Positions 43,520 to 51,907 of a stretch of 64,000 bases of DNA are shown here, in pieces. This stretch comes from CAZNPA01 sp964575095. GTDB lineage: Bacteria > Pseudomonadota > Alphaproteobacteria > Rickettsiales > SXRF01. The translations under genes and the position numbers were made by a program. Positions within the stretch are counted from its first letter, which is position 1, and every line of letters starts with the position of its first letter. The notes under the pieces are model-generated. The model ran no database searches and had not been told where the DNA came from. It saw only the letters and a list, made by a program, of their open reading frames with translations. The stretch lies in NCBI GenBank assembly GCA_964575095.1, contig CAZNPA010000008.1, forward strand, positions 24,887 to 88,886. Reading direction: 5' to 3'.

Positions 43520-44809
43520 ATGCCCGAACCCGCCGCCGAATTCAATCACAACCAGCCGATTTATACCGTCAGCGAAATTTCGCAGGCGGTAAAGCGTGTG
43601 CTTGAGGACCATTTCGGCGTCGTGCGCTTGAAGGGCGAGATTTCCGGCTGGAAGGGGCCGCACAGCTCCGGCCACGGGTACTTCTCGCTTAAAGACGAAA
43701 CCGCGGTGATCGGCGCCGTCGCCTGGCGCGGTACGCTGGGAAAACTGCAGCACAAACCGGAAGAGGGGCTCGAGGTCATCGTCACCGGCCGCATCACGGC
43801 CTATGGCGGCAAATACCAGATCGTCGTCGAGCAGCTCGAGCCGGCGGGGCTGGGGGCGCTCATGGCGCTGCTCGAGAAACGCAAAAAACAACTCGAAGCC
43901 GAAGGGCTTTTCGATCCCAAACGTAAAAAACCGCTGCCGTTTTTGCCGCGCGTCGTCGGTGTGGTGACCTCGCCGACCGGCGCCGTCATCCGCGATATCT
44001 TGCACCGCCTGGGCGACCGGTTTCCGGTGCATGTATTGGTGTGGCCGGTGGCGGTGCAGGGTGAGGGCGCTGCCGAGCAGGTGGCGGAAGCCATCATCGG
44101 ATTTAATGCCATGAAAAACAAACCCGACGTGCTGATCGTTGCGCGTGGCGGCGGGTCGATCGAAGATTTGTGGGCGTTCAACGAAGAGATCGTCGTGCGT
44201 GCGGCCGCCGCCTCGAAGATACCGCTGATTTCCGCCGTCGGCCACGAAACCGATACGACGCTGATCGATTTTGCCGCCGACAGGCGCGCGCCGACGCCCA
44301 CCGCCGCTGCCGAGATGGCCGTGCCGGTGCGCGAGGATTTATTGCAGGCCGTGCACGAGCTGGAAGCAAGATTGCGCTCGGTCTCGTCGCGTCTGTTTGA
44401 AGCCGTGACGCAGCGGCTGGACGACTGGAGCGAACGGCTGCTTGCGGCGCTGCCTTCCATGCTGGAGAAAAAAACACAGCAATTGGCGGTGGTTGCCGCA
44501 AAGCTGCATCCGCGCGTGCTGTTTTCCGAAATAAAAATGATTCTCGATCGGTTGAATGATTTGCAAAAGCGCATGTCGCTGGCGGCATTTAGGTTGCTCG
44601 ATGCACGGCAGGAAAAACTGGCGCATTTGGCCGCGTTCTTAGAAAGCGTCAACGTCCAGCGCGTGCTCGAACGCGGGTTTGTGTTGGTTAAAGACGAGAC
44701 GGGGAAGCTGGTCGGCTCGGTCAAGCAAGTGCAAAAAGAAAAAACACTGTCACTGACGTTTAAGGACGGGGAGATAAGAGCTATTCCCTCCCCCCTCAAG
44801 GGGGGCTAA
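43520..44809 (+). CDS. xseA: Exodeoxyribonuclease VII large subunit
   Basis: XseA with XseB degrades single-stranded DNA. The 429-residue protein has the N-terminal OB-fold (YTVSEISQAVKRVLEDHFG, GHGYFSLKDE), the catalytic domain with LIVARGGGSIEDLWAFNEE and GHETDTTLIDFAADRRAPTPTAAAE, and the long coiled coil. The last codons (PSPLKGG) are formed by a G/C hairpin. xseB is not in the window. Confidence 0.95.
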   Translation: MPEPAAEFNHNQPIYTVSEISQAVKRVLEDHFGVVRLKGEISGWKGPHSSGHGYFSLKDETAVIGAVAWRGTLGKLQHKPEEGLEVIVTGRITAYGGKYQIVVEQLEPAGLGALMALLEKRKKQLEAEGLFDPKRKKPLPFLPRVVGVVTSPTGAVIRDILHRLGDRFPVHVLVWPVAVQGEGAAEQVAEAIIGFNAMKNKPDVLIVARGGGSIEDLWAFNEEIVVRAAAASKIPLISAVGHETDTTLIDFAADRRAPTPTAAAEMAVPVREDLLQAVHELEARLRSVSSRLFEAVTQRLDDWSERLLAALPSMLEKKTQQLAVVAAKLHPRVLFSEIKMILDRLNDLQKRMSLAAFRLLDARQEKLAHLAAFLESVNVQRVLERGFVLVKDETGKLVGSVKQVQKEKTLSLTFKDGEIRAIPSPLKGG

Positions 44810-44815
44810 GTTTTT
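44790..44815. terminator. G/C hairpin at the xseA / acyltransferase junction
   Basis: CCCCCC (44790-44795), loop TCAA, GGGGGG (44800-44805), with a short T-run at 44811-44815 on the plus strand. It lies inside the last xseA codons and just past the stop of the convergent acyltransferase gene, so it may end both transcripts. Confidence 0.5.
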
Positions 44816-45657
44816 GGCCACCGCTGATGCACCCAGAACCATTGCTCGGGATGCTCGCGTATCCATGATTCCAGCAGGGCATTGATGGCGGTCATGATGG
44901 CGAGCGCGTCTTTTTCCTCATCGCCGGTTTTTTCATACGTCAACGGCGGATAGAGCGTCCCTTCAAAATGGCACCCGCCCGTTCGCACCACCCGCGCCGG
45001 GATAATCGGCAGATCGTAGCGCAGGGCGAGTTGCGCCACTGCCGGCGCGGTCATGGCCGGGCGTCCGAAGAACGGCACCGGAATTCCCTCGTTCATTTTC
45101 TGATCGACCAGCATTGCCAGCGATTCGCCGCTCTTGATAGCGCGCAGCATGCGGATGCTGCCGCCGCTGCTTTTGGAGAACCGGTCGGTCGAGTGCCGGG
45201 CGCGTATGTTTCCCACCATACGGTCGATAAAAGGGTTATTGATGTGCCGATAGATCAGCACGGTGGGAATCCCATGCGCATGTGCGATGGGATACGTTAT
45301 CTCCCAGTTGCCGAGATGGCCGGAGATGAAAATTGCGCCCTGCCCGGGCTTGGGCAGGTTCTCCAGGCCTGTTGCGTTGATGCGCCGCATCAGCGACACT
45401 CCGATGAGGTGCGGCATTTCGGCGGCGGTGCGGCCGAGATTATCCCACATGCCGGCGATGATTTCGCGGCGTTTTTCTTCCGGGAGATCGGGAAAGGCCA
45501 TGGCCAGATTTTTTCGGGCTGTCTCGTGCGCGCGCATGAAAGGGCCAATATTCCGGCTGATAAATCCGCCGAGTGCCGAGGCAGCGTCGAGCGGCAGCAA
45601 TCGCAGCACGGCGAACAGCAGTCCCACGGCCATCGCTTCTAGGGCATAGCGTATCAT
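44806..45657 (-). CDS. Lipid A lauroyl/myristoyl acyltransferase (LpxL/HtrB family)
   Basis: The 283-residue membrane-associated acyltransferase adds secondary acyl chains to lipid A. It has an N-terminal hydrophobic helix, the catalytic HLGNWE motif (in ISGHLGNWEI), and the conserved block MLVDQKMNEGIPVPFFGRPA with ARVVRTGG later. Its start overlaps lpxK by 4 bases. Whether it is LpxL, LpxM or a very-long-chain LpxXL type cannot be told. Confidence 0.9.
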   Translation of the reverse strand: MIRYALEAMAVGLLFAVLRLLPLDAASALGGFISRNIGPFMRAHETARKNLAMAFPDLPEEKRREIIAGMWDNLGRTAAEMPHLIGVSLMRRINATGLENLPKPGQGAIFISGHLGNWEITYPIAHAHGIPTVLIYRHINNPFIDRMVGNIRARHSTDRFSKSSGGSIRMLRAIKSGESLAMLVDQKMNEGIPVPFFGRPAMTAPAVAQLALRYDLPIIPARVVRTGGCHFEGTLYPPLTYEKTGDEEKDALAIMTAINALLESWIREHPEQWFWVHQRWPKT

Positions 45658-46622
45658 GGGCGCTCCAGCGCTTTATCGACGAGCGCCCGCAATTTTTCCG
45701 GTGCGGCCACCGTGAGCGAAATATCGACCACCGTCACCAGCGGCTTTAAATCCGGCGTCAGGCGCACGGCGTCCTTGGCGGTGGTGACCAGTATCGCCTG
45801 CTTCTGCCGCGCGCGCTCGGCCAGTTTTTTGATGTCATTGGCGCCGTAAGGGTAATGATCGGGGAAACTCACCGTATCCACCACGTGCGCGCCGAGCGCC
45901 GAGAGCGTATCGAAGAATTTCTGCGGGTACCCGATGCCGCAGAACGCCAGCAGTTTTTTCCCTTTCAGTGATTTTGCTTCCGCCGACGGCTCGGTGACGG
46001 CGGCAATCACCGGCAATGTTTTTGGGAGCTCCAGTGTCCGGCCGGAAGGATTGACGACAACGACGCCATCGGCCCGCGCGAATCCGGCGGCGGGAAGTTC
46101 GCGCAGCGGCCCAGCCGGCAATAGCCTGCCGTTGCCGAAGCCGTAGGCGCCGTCGATAACGAGCAGCGATAGCGTTTTTGTCAAAGCATTATTCTGGAAA
46201 CCGTCATCCATGACGATGACTTGTGCGCCGCGCTCGATAGCGAAGCGCGCACCGGCCAATTTATCTTTGGCGACGACGGTGGGGAGTTCGCGCGCCAGCA
46301 GCAATGCTTCGTCGCCGACTTCGCGGGCGTTGTGCATGTGGATATTGACCTCAACCGGCCCCAGGAGATTGCCGCCATAGCCGCGGGTCAAAAAATAGGC
46401 GCCGCAGTTTTTTTGCTTGAGATATCGGCCGATATAAAGCGCCAGCGGCGTTTTTCCGGCACCGCCGGCGGTAAGGTTGCCGACGCAGATCACCGGCGCC
46501 GAAAGCGTTTCCGGTTTCGCCCGTTTTTGATTCAGCTGCCGGATGGCGCCATAGAGCGCTGCCAGCGGCGAAAGCATGGCCGCTGCTTTATTTTCCGATT
46601 GCCAGAAGCGGGGAGCTCTCAT
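45654..46622 (-). CDS. lpxK: Tetraacyldisaccharide 4'-kinase
   Basis: LpxK phosphorylates the 4' position of the lipid A disaccharide at the inner membrane. The 322-residue protein has SPLAALYGAIRQ, PVICVGNLTAGGAGKTP with the P-loop GGAGKT (53-58), VIVMDDGFQN (catalytic DDGFQ) and FCGIGYP. I chose the ATG at 46622 (MRAPRFW), 4 bases into the waaA 3' end; the longer open frame upstream is a waaA shadow. Confidence 0.93.
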   Translation of the reverse strand: MRAPRFWQSENKAAAMLSPLAALYGAIRQLNQKRAKPETLSAPVICVGNLTAGGAGKTPLALYIGRYLKQKNCGAYFLTRGYGGNLLGPVEVNIHMHNAREVGDEALLLARELPTVVAKDKLAGARFAIERGAQVIVMDDGFQNNALTKTLSLLVIDGAYGFGNGRLLPAGPLRELPAAGFARADGVVVVNPSGRTLELPKTLPVIAAVTEPSAEAKSLKGKKLLAFCGIGYPQKFFDTLSALGAHVVDTVSFPDHYPYGANDIKKLAERARQKQAILVTTAKDAVRLTPDLKPLVTVVDISLTVAAPEKLRALVDKALERP

Positions 46623-47890
46623 GCGGCGTTCCGTGGCGGGAAAAATAGCGGCCCTAATTCGTCCAGAATCCGCCCTGTGGCGCCGGACCGGCTTTCCGCC
46701 CATGCCGCTGCCGCCGTTTGCAGCGCCTGTTTTTTTACAGCAGCGCCAAGCAGCGTGCCGATTTGCGCCGCCAAATCTTCGGCGCTGCTGACGCGCAGAC
46801 AGGCGCCGGACTTTTCCATGTCCTGATAGATATCGGCAAAATTGTGCGTGTGCGGCCCGGTCACCACGGCGCAGGAAAGCCGAGCCGGTTCCAGCGGGTT
46901 CTGGCCGCCGTGATTCACCAGTGAGCCACCCATGAAGACGATATCGCCCAGGCGGTAAAACAATCCCATCTCGCCCAGCGTATCGGCGACATAGCATTGC
47001 GTCGCCGGAGTGACGGCGTCGCCGCGTGAGCGCAGGGCGGTGCGCAATTGTTTCGATAGTTCAGCGGCGACGGTTTTGCCGCGCTCGGGATGGCGCGGAA
47101 TGATAATCGTCAGCACGTCCGGCCGCGTGGCGGCCAGCAGCCGGTGCGCTGCCGCGATTTTTGCTTCCTCGCCGGGATGCGTGCTGGCAGCCAACCATAG
47201 CAGGCGGCTGCCGATGCTGTTTTTCAGAGAGAGCAACGCGCTTTCGTCGTACGGCAGTTTTTCGCCGTCGTATTTTATGTTGCCGACGCAATCGATATTT
47301 TTTACGCCGAGCGCGCGAAGGCGCTGGGCGTCGCCTTCGCTCTGGGCGAAAACCATCTGGAAGCAGGAAAGCATTTTGGTGATCAGCGCCGGATGTTTTT
47401 GCCAGAAAGAAAAAGATTTCACGCTCATGCGCGCATTGACGACGCAAAGGAAACAATACCAGCGCCGCGCCGCGAAAAGCAAATTAGGCCAGAATTCCGA
47501 TTCAACGAAAAAGCCGATATCCGGCCGCCAGTGGCGCATGAACCGCCAGGCGGCGTCTTTGGTGTCGACCGGCACGTACTGGTGGATGACGCCTTTGGGC
47601 AGTCGTTTTTGCATCAGCGCCGCCGAGGTGCGGGTGCCGGTGGTAAGCAGAAGCCGCATCTGGGGCCAGCGCGCGCGCAATTCTTTTATCATCGGCAGCA
47701 CCGACGCCGCTTCGCCGACGCTGGCGGCATGAATCCAGAGCAGCGTTCCTTGCGGCCGCGCTACGGTGGCGAACCCAAGCCGCTCACGCAGGCGATGCCC
47801 GTCTTCCTTGCCGATGATCCAGCGCCAAAGCAGCCACAGCGGCACCAGCGGCGACAGCACATAGCCGATGACGGCGTAGGCTTTATCCAT
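46619..47890 (-). CDS. waaA: 3-deoxy-D-manno-octulosonic acid (KDO) transferase
   Basis: WaaA attaches KDO to lipid IVA. The 423-residue GT-B enzyme has an N-terminal membrane helix (VIGYVLSPLVPLWLLWRW), LLWIHAASVGEAASVLPMI, VESEFWPNLL and MGGSLVNHGGQNPLEPARLSCAVVTGPHTHNF. It overlaps lpxK (4 bases) and the DUF374 gene (8 bases), giving one lipid A/core operon. Confidence 0.95.
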   Translation of the reverse strand: MDKAYAVIGYVLSPLVPLWLLWRWIIGKEDGHRLRERLGFATVARPQGTLLWIHAASVGEAASVLPMIKELRARWPQMRLLLTTGTRTSAALMQKRLPKGVIHQYVPVDTKDAAWRFMRHWRPDIGFFVESEFWPNLLFAARRWYCFLCVVNARMSVKSFSFWQKHPALITKMLSCFQMVFAQSEGDAQRLRALGVKNIDCVGNIKYDGEKLPYDESALLSLKNSIGSRLLWLAASTHPGEEAKIAAAHRLLAATRPDVLTIIIPRHPERGKTVAAELSKQLRTALRSRGDAVTPATQCYVADTLGEMGLFYRLGDIVFMGGSLVNHGGQNPLEPARLSCAVVTGPHTHNFADIYQDMEKSGACLRVSSAEDLAAQIGTLLGAAVKKQALQTAAAAWAESRSGATGRILDELGPLFFPPRNAA

Positions 47891-48554
47891 AAAGAAGGCT
47901 TTCGGCTCTATCCATCAGCGTGTTCATTTCCTGCTCGACGTGCAGGCGCATGGTTTCGTCGTCGGTGATCATGGTTTGAGGTATCACGATCGGCGCGCCG
48001 ACGCAAAAAACAATGCGGCCAAACGGCAGCGCCAGCATGAAATGGTCCCAGCTGTTAAGTCGGACGGCGCTGCTGCTGGCGAACGTCACCGGCAAAATAG
48101 GCTTTCCGGTCAGGCGCGACAGCGTGACGACGCCTTTGCTCATGACGTGGGCGGGGCCGCGCGGACCGTCGGGTGTGATGCCGATATTATCGCCCTTCTC
48201 CAGCGCGCGTAGGATCTCGCCGGCGGCCTTTTGGCCGCCCTTGCTGGTTGATCCGACGACGGTTTTCTGGCCGAAATGCGCGATCACGCGTGAGATCAGC
48301 ACGCCGTCGCGGTGGCGCGAAATCAGCACGCGCATCTGACGCTTGGGCGGGCAGCCGGCGGGCAAGAGCATCATGCGTCCGTGCCAGAAAGAAAAGATCG
48401 CGTTGTCTATGCCGCGTATGTAAGGAAGGGCTGCCGTCTGGATATCGTAACGCTTGCTGCTGGTGGCGTAGACCAGGCGGATATAGAGCGATAGCAGCCA
48501 GGCGACGACGATTTGCATCGCTTTTGATTTCAGGATTTTTTTTACGGTGGGCAT
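47883..48554 (-). CDS. DUF374 lysophospholipid-acyltransferase-like protein
   Basis: The 223-residue protein has an N-terminal hydrophobic helix (MQIVVAWLLSLYIRLVYA), FSFWHGRMMLLP (replacing the classic HxxxxD), a SRHRDGVLISRVIAHFG segment and PDGPRGPAHVMSKGVVTLSRLTGKPILPVT. This is the DUF374 pattern found beside waaA and msbA in alphaproteobacteria. It probably modifies an envelope lipid; the substrate is unknown. Confidence 0.85.
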   Translation of the reverse strand: MPTVKKILKSKAMQIVVAWLLSLYIRLVYATSSKRYDIQTAALPYIRGIDNAIFSFWHGRMMLLPAGCPPKRQMRVLISRHRDGVLISRVIAHFGQKTVVGSTSKGGQKAAGEILRALEKGDNIGITPDGPRGPAHVMSKGVVTLSRLTGKPILPVTFASSSAVRLNSWDHFMLALPFGRIVFCVGAPIVIPQTMITDDETMRLHVEQEMNTLMDRAESLLYG

Positions 48555-48563
48555 GGCCGCGTT

Positions 48564-50315
48564 TTAAAACTCATTGTGCGAGTAAAGCTGGGCGTATTTC
48601 CCGCCGCTTTGCATCAGTTGCTGGTGGCTGCCGCTTTCGACGACGCGGCCGCCGTCAACGACGTAAATGACGTCGGCATTGACAATGGTGCTCAGGCGAT
48701 GGGCGATCACCAGCGTCGTGCGCCCACGCATCAATACCGCCAGCGCCTCCTGGATGCTGCGTTCGGATTCGTTATCGAGGGAGGAGGTGGCTTCGTCCAG
48801 GAGCAATATCGGCGCGTTCTTGAGCATCGCGCGCGCGATCGCCAATCGTTGGCGCTGACCACCGGAGAGCCTGACGCCGTGCGAGCCGATCAGGGTGTTG
48901 TAGCCGTCGGGCAGCTGGCGGATGAAACCGTCCGCCGCCGCGTTCACCGCCGCTTCGACAATTTCGCTGTCCGTGGCGCCGACCTTGCCGTAGGCGATGT
49001 TGGCTTTGACCGTATCGTCAAACAGCATCGATTCCTGCGGCACGAAGGCCATGGCTTCGCGCAGAGACGCCAGCGTCACGTCACGGATGTCCTGACCGTC
49101 AATGCTGATGCCGCCGTCCTGTATCTCGTAGAACCTGAGCAGCAGGTTCATCAATGTCGATTTGCCGCCGCCGGAAAGCCCCACCAGCGCTGCCGTTTTC
49201 CCCGCCGGAACGTCCAGCGTCACGCCATCGACACCGGCGGCGCCGGGCGCATAATAGAAGGTGACGCCGGAAAATCGTATGGCGCCGTTTTTGATTTTAA
49301 GCGGCACGGCATCGGGTTTGTCGGCAATAGAGGGCGGCGTGTCGAGGACGTGGAACAGGCGGTTGGCGGCGGCCAGCCCTTCCTGCATCACGGTGTTCAG
49401 GCCTGACATCGCCCGCACCGGCTTATAGGCCATGAGGAAGGCGGCGATGAAGGAGAAAAACGCGCCGGGGCTTGTTTCGCCGTTTAAGACCTGGGTGCCG
49501 CCGTACCAGATGACGCAGGCGATGGAGACGCCGCTTAAGACTTCCATCATCGGCTGCGCCGCCGCCTGGACGCGAGTGCCCTTGAAATAGAGCGTGTATA
49601 GTTTTTTGATGATGCCGGACGCGCGTTCGATCTCGAAGGCTTCGCGGTTGTAGGCCTTGACCGTGCGCACGCCCTGAAACGCCTCATCCAGCGCCGATAC
49701 GAATTCTCCCATCTGCTGTTGCGTCGAGTCGGAGATGCGGCGCATGCGCTTGCCGAGCCGGATCACCGGATAGATGCCGAGCGGAAATATCAGCGCCGCC
49801 ACCAGCGACAGCTCCGGGTTCTGATGCAGCATGACGCCGATCAGAAATATCAGCGACAGGCTTTCCTTGGCCAGCGACGTCAGCACGGTGGTGAACGATA
49901 CGCGCATCAGCGCGATGTCGTTGGTGAAGCGCGAAATCAGCTTGCCGGAGGACTCTGAATGAAAGAGCCCGATATCGCTTTGCATCAGGTGCTTAAACAG
50001 CCGCACCTGCAGGCTCGCGATCATGCGCTGGCCGACATAGCGCATCGAAAGCGTATTGCCGTAATTGGCGGCGGCGCCGACGATGGCGATCGTCACCACG
50101 GCAAAAGGGATTATGACCAGCATCGCGCGGTCTTTTTCGATGAAAATTTTATCCAGCGCCGGCTGCATCATCCAGGCGTTAAGCGCCGTGCAGCTGGCGA
50201 CGATCACCATGCAGGCCACCGCCAGCAGCAATTGCCGCCGGAAGGGCAGGATGTGTTCGCGCAGCAATCGCTTAATCAGCGCGCGCGCGGGATACTGAAA
50301 AGGCGTTTCTGTCAT
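48564..50315 (-). CDS. msbA: ABC exporter, lipid A flippase MsbA type
   Basis: The 583-residue half-transporter has six membrane helices in its first 310 residues. The ATPase domain has Walker A GLSGGGKST (near 375), signature LSGGQRQRLAIARAM, Walker B ILLLDEATSSLD and the switch His in VIAHRLS. MsbA flips lipid A-core across the inner membrane. Its place at the head of the lipid A genes supports this, although sequence alone does not separate it from other exporters. I chose the ATG at 50315 (MTETPFQYPARAL). Confidence 0.88.
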   Translation of the reverse strand: MTETPFQYPARALIKRLLREHILPFRRQLLLAVACMVIVASCTALNAWMMQPALDKIFIEKDRAMLVIIPFAVVTIAIVGAAANYGNTLSMRYVGQRMIASLQVRLFKHLMQSDIGLFHSESSGKLISRFTNDIALMRVSFTTVLTSLAKESLSLIFLIGVMLHQNPELSLVAALIFPLGIYPVIRLGKRMRRISDSTQQQMGEFVSALDEAFQGVRTVKAYNREAFEIERASGIIKKLYTLYFKGTRVQAAAQPMMEVLSGVSIACVIWYGGTQVLNGETSPGAFFSFIAAFLMAYKPVRAMSGLNTVMQEGLAAANRLFHVLDTPPSIADKPDAVPLKIKNGAIRFSGVTFYYAPGAAGVDGVTLDVPAGKTAALVGLSGGGKSTLMNLLLRFYEIQDGGISIDGQDIRDVTLASLREAMAFVPQESMLFDDTVKANIAYGKVGATDSEIVEAAVNAAADGFIRQLPDGYNTLIGSHGVRLSGGQRQRLAIARAMLKNAPILLLDEATSSLDNESERSIQEALAVLMRGRTTLVIAHRLSTIVNADVIYVVDGGRVVESGSHQQLMQSGGKYAQLYSHNEF

Positions 50316-50441
50316 AAAACACATCTGTGTAGATGAGTTTATGCATTTTCGCAACGCATCAGCTAAAAAAACGCCGCCTCCGGCCTAAAAACCGCGATTA
50401 TGATTGAATATTAAGCCTTAACGTCTAGATTGTTCCCGCCT

Positions 50442-50900
50442 ATGACCGCGCATATCGCCCACATGGCTAACGTATCCAGGCCCAAAGTACACCGCCTGCC
50501 GCGTCGCGCGCATGAGACTCGCCGACTGCAACTGATGGCAGCCATCCTGAGTTACGGCAACGCCGCCAAATTCATTTTTACCTTAAGCAGCTTGGTTCTG
50601 GCGCTGGTGCTGTCGGTGCTGTTTTTAGGCCGTCCGCTGGCGCTGATGACATCTGATTCCGCCAAAAAACCGGTCACGATCGCCGATTCCGGTCTTTTCT
50701 CCAGCGCCGATGCGGTGGCTTCTGCGATATCCACGGCTTCCCCGGCCAAAACCATCATCTTAAAAGGCGATCAGGGCATGATCATCGGGCAGATGGCGCG
50801 CCTCTCCGCCCCGGCGCTCTCTTCCGGCGACATCAGCGCCGTCTCCGAGGTTGACAACCATAGAGAGCAGGAATTACTGTCCATCCTCAACCGGAATTGA
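50442..50900 (+). CDS. Hypothetical single-pass membrane protein
   Basis: I do not recognise this 152-residue protein. It has a basic N terminus, one membrane helix (AAKFIFTLSSLVLALVLSVLFLG, about 43-65) and an exported Ser/Ala-rich tail. It lies between msbA (divergent) and a TAXI binding protein 47 bases downstream on the same strand, so the two may be cotranscribed. The start could be the TTG at 50430, but ATG 50442 is preferred. Confidence 0.6.
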   Translation: MTAHIAHMANVSRPKVHRLPRRAHETRRLQLMAAILSYGNAAKFIFTLSSLVLALVLSVLFLGRPLALMTSDSAKKPVTIADSGLFSSADAVASAISTASPAKTIILKGDQGMIIGQMARLSAPALSSGDISAVSEVDNHREQELLSILNRN

Positions 50901-50947
50901 AAACGCGGTGCGCCATGCGTGGCCGCGGGACAGTGTGACCGCCAACC

Positions 50948-51907
50948 ATGAATTTTTATCGCCTCATTCTTTTGCATGCAGCGCTGCTCTTGCCGGCGGC
51001 ATTTCCCGCCGCGCCGGCCGCGGCCGATGACAGCCTGGGCATGGTCACCGGCCAGAAAACCGGCACCTATTATGCGTTCGGCAAGGATATCGCGCAGATT
51101 GCGAGTCGCGTCGGTGTTGATATCGACGTGCGTCTATCGGAAGGATCGATCGACAACATCAAGCGCTTGAACGGAAACGAAAGAGCGGCGCTCGGTATCG
51201 TGCAGTCGGACGTGCTGGGGTTCCTGAGCCGATCGAAAAATCCCGATTCGATGCGCATGGCGACCAACCTGCGCATGGTGTTCCCGTTCTATAACGAGGA
51301 AGTACATATCCTGGCGCGCAAAGATGTTTCTACCTTCGCCGACCTGCAGGGCAAGCGAGTCGCCATCGGCGAAGACGGCAGCGGTAACATGCTGACCGCC
51401 ATCAACCTGTTCTCGATGATGGATGTGACGCCGGCGGAAACGCGCCGCATCTCGCCGGCCGAAGGCGTGGTGCTGGTCTTAAGAGGCGATCTCGATGCGG
51501 TGGTGTTCGTCGCCGGAAAGCCGGTGCGCCTCTTCAAGAATCTTGAAGATTTGACGCTGCCGGAAAACCAGAAATACGCGCCGATGCTGTCGCAGGTGCA
51601 TTTCCTGCCGCTCGATAATCCGAAAATGCTGGAAGAGTATAAACCGGCGCTGATCACCCGCGCCGATTATAATTTTGTCACCGAGGATGTGAAAACCGTC
51701 GCCGTGCAGGCGGTAATGATCAGCTACGATTTTATGCAGGGCAACAAAAAACGCTGCTCGTCCTTAAGCGCGTTGTCGCAGGCGATACGTAACGGCCTGC
51801 CGAACCTGCGCGAAAAAGGCCATCCCAAGTGGAAGGAAGTCAACCTCGACGCTGATCCCGGCATCTGGAAAAAAGACAGCTGCGGCTGGCAGATGACTAA
51901 ATCGTGA
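50948..51907 (+). CDS. TAXI-family TRAP substrate-binding protein (orphan)
   Basis: The 319-residue protein has a signal peptide (LILLHAALLLPAAFPAAPAAA) and then GMVTGQKTGTYYAFGKDIAQIA, LSEGSIDNIKRLNGNE, ALGIVQSDVL and KRVAIGEDGSGNMLTA, the TAXI solute-receptor pattern. Such proteins normally feed a DctQM-type permease, but none is adjacent. The substrate is unknown. It overlaps the next gene tail to tail by 11 bases. Confidence 0.85.
   Translation: MNFYRLILLHAALLLPAAFPAAPAAADDSLGMVTGQKTGTYYAFGKDIAQIASRVGVDIDVRLSEGSIDNIKRLNGNERAALGIVQSDVLGFLSRSKNPDSMRMATNLRMVFPFYNEEVHILARKDVSTFADLQGKRVAIGEDGSGNMLTAINLFSMMDVTPAETRRISPAEGVVLVLRGDLDAVVFVAGKPVRLFKNLEDLTLPENQKYAPMLSQVHFLPLDNPKMLEEYKPALITRADYNFVTEDVKTVAVQAVMISYDFMQGNKKRCSSLSALSQAIRNGLPNLREKGHPKWKEVNLDADPGIWKKDSCGWQMTKS

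Noticed and set aside
43801..44799. 332-codon open frame antisense to xseA
   Set aside because: A shadow with Ser/Thr-rich translation; xseA motifs are complete on the other strand.
46623..46997. N-terminal extension of lpxK by 125 codons
   Set aside because: It lies wholly inside waaA; LpxK family sequence begins at the ATG at 46622.
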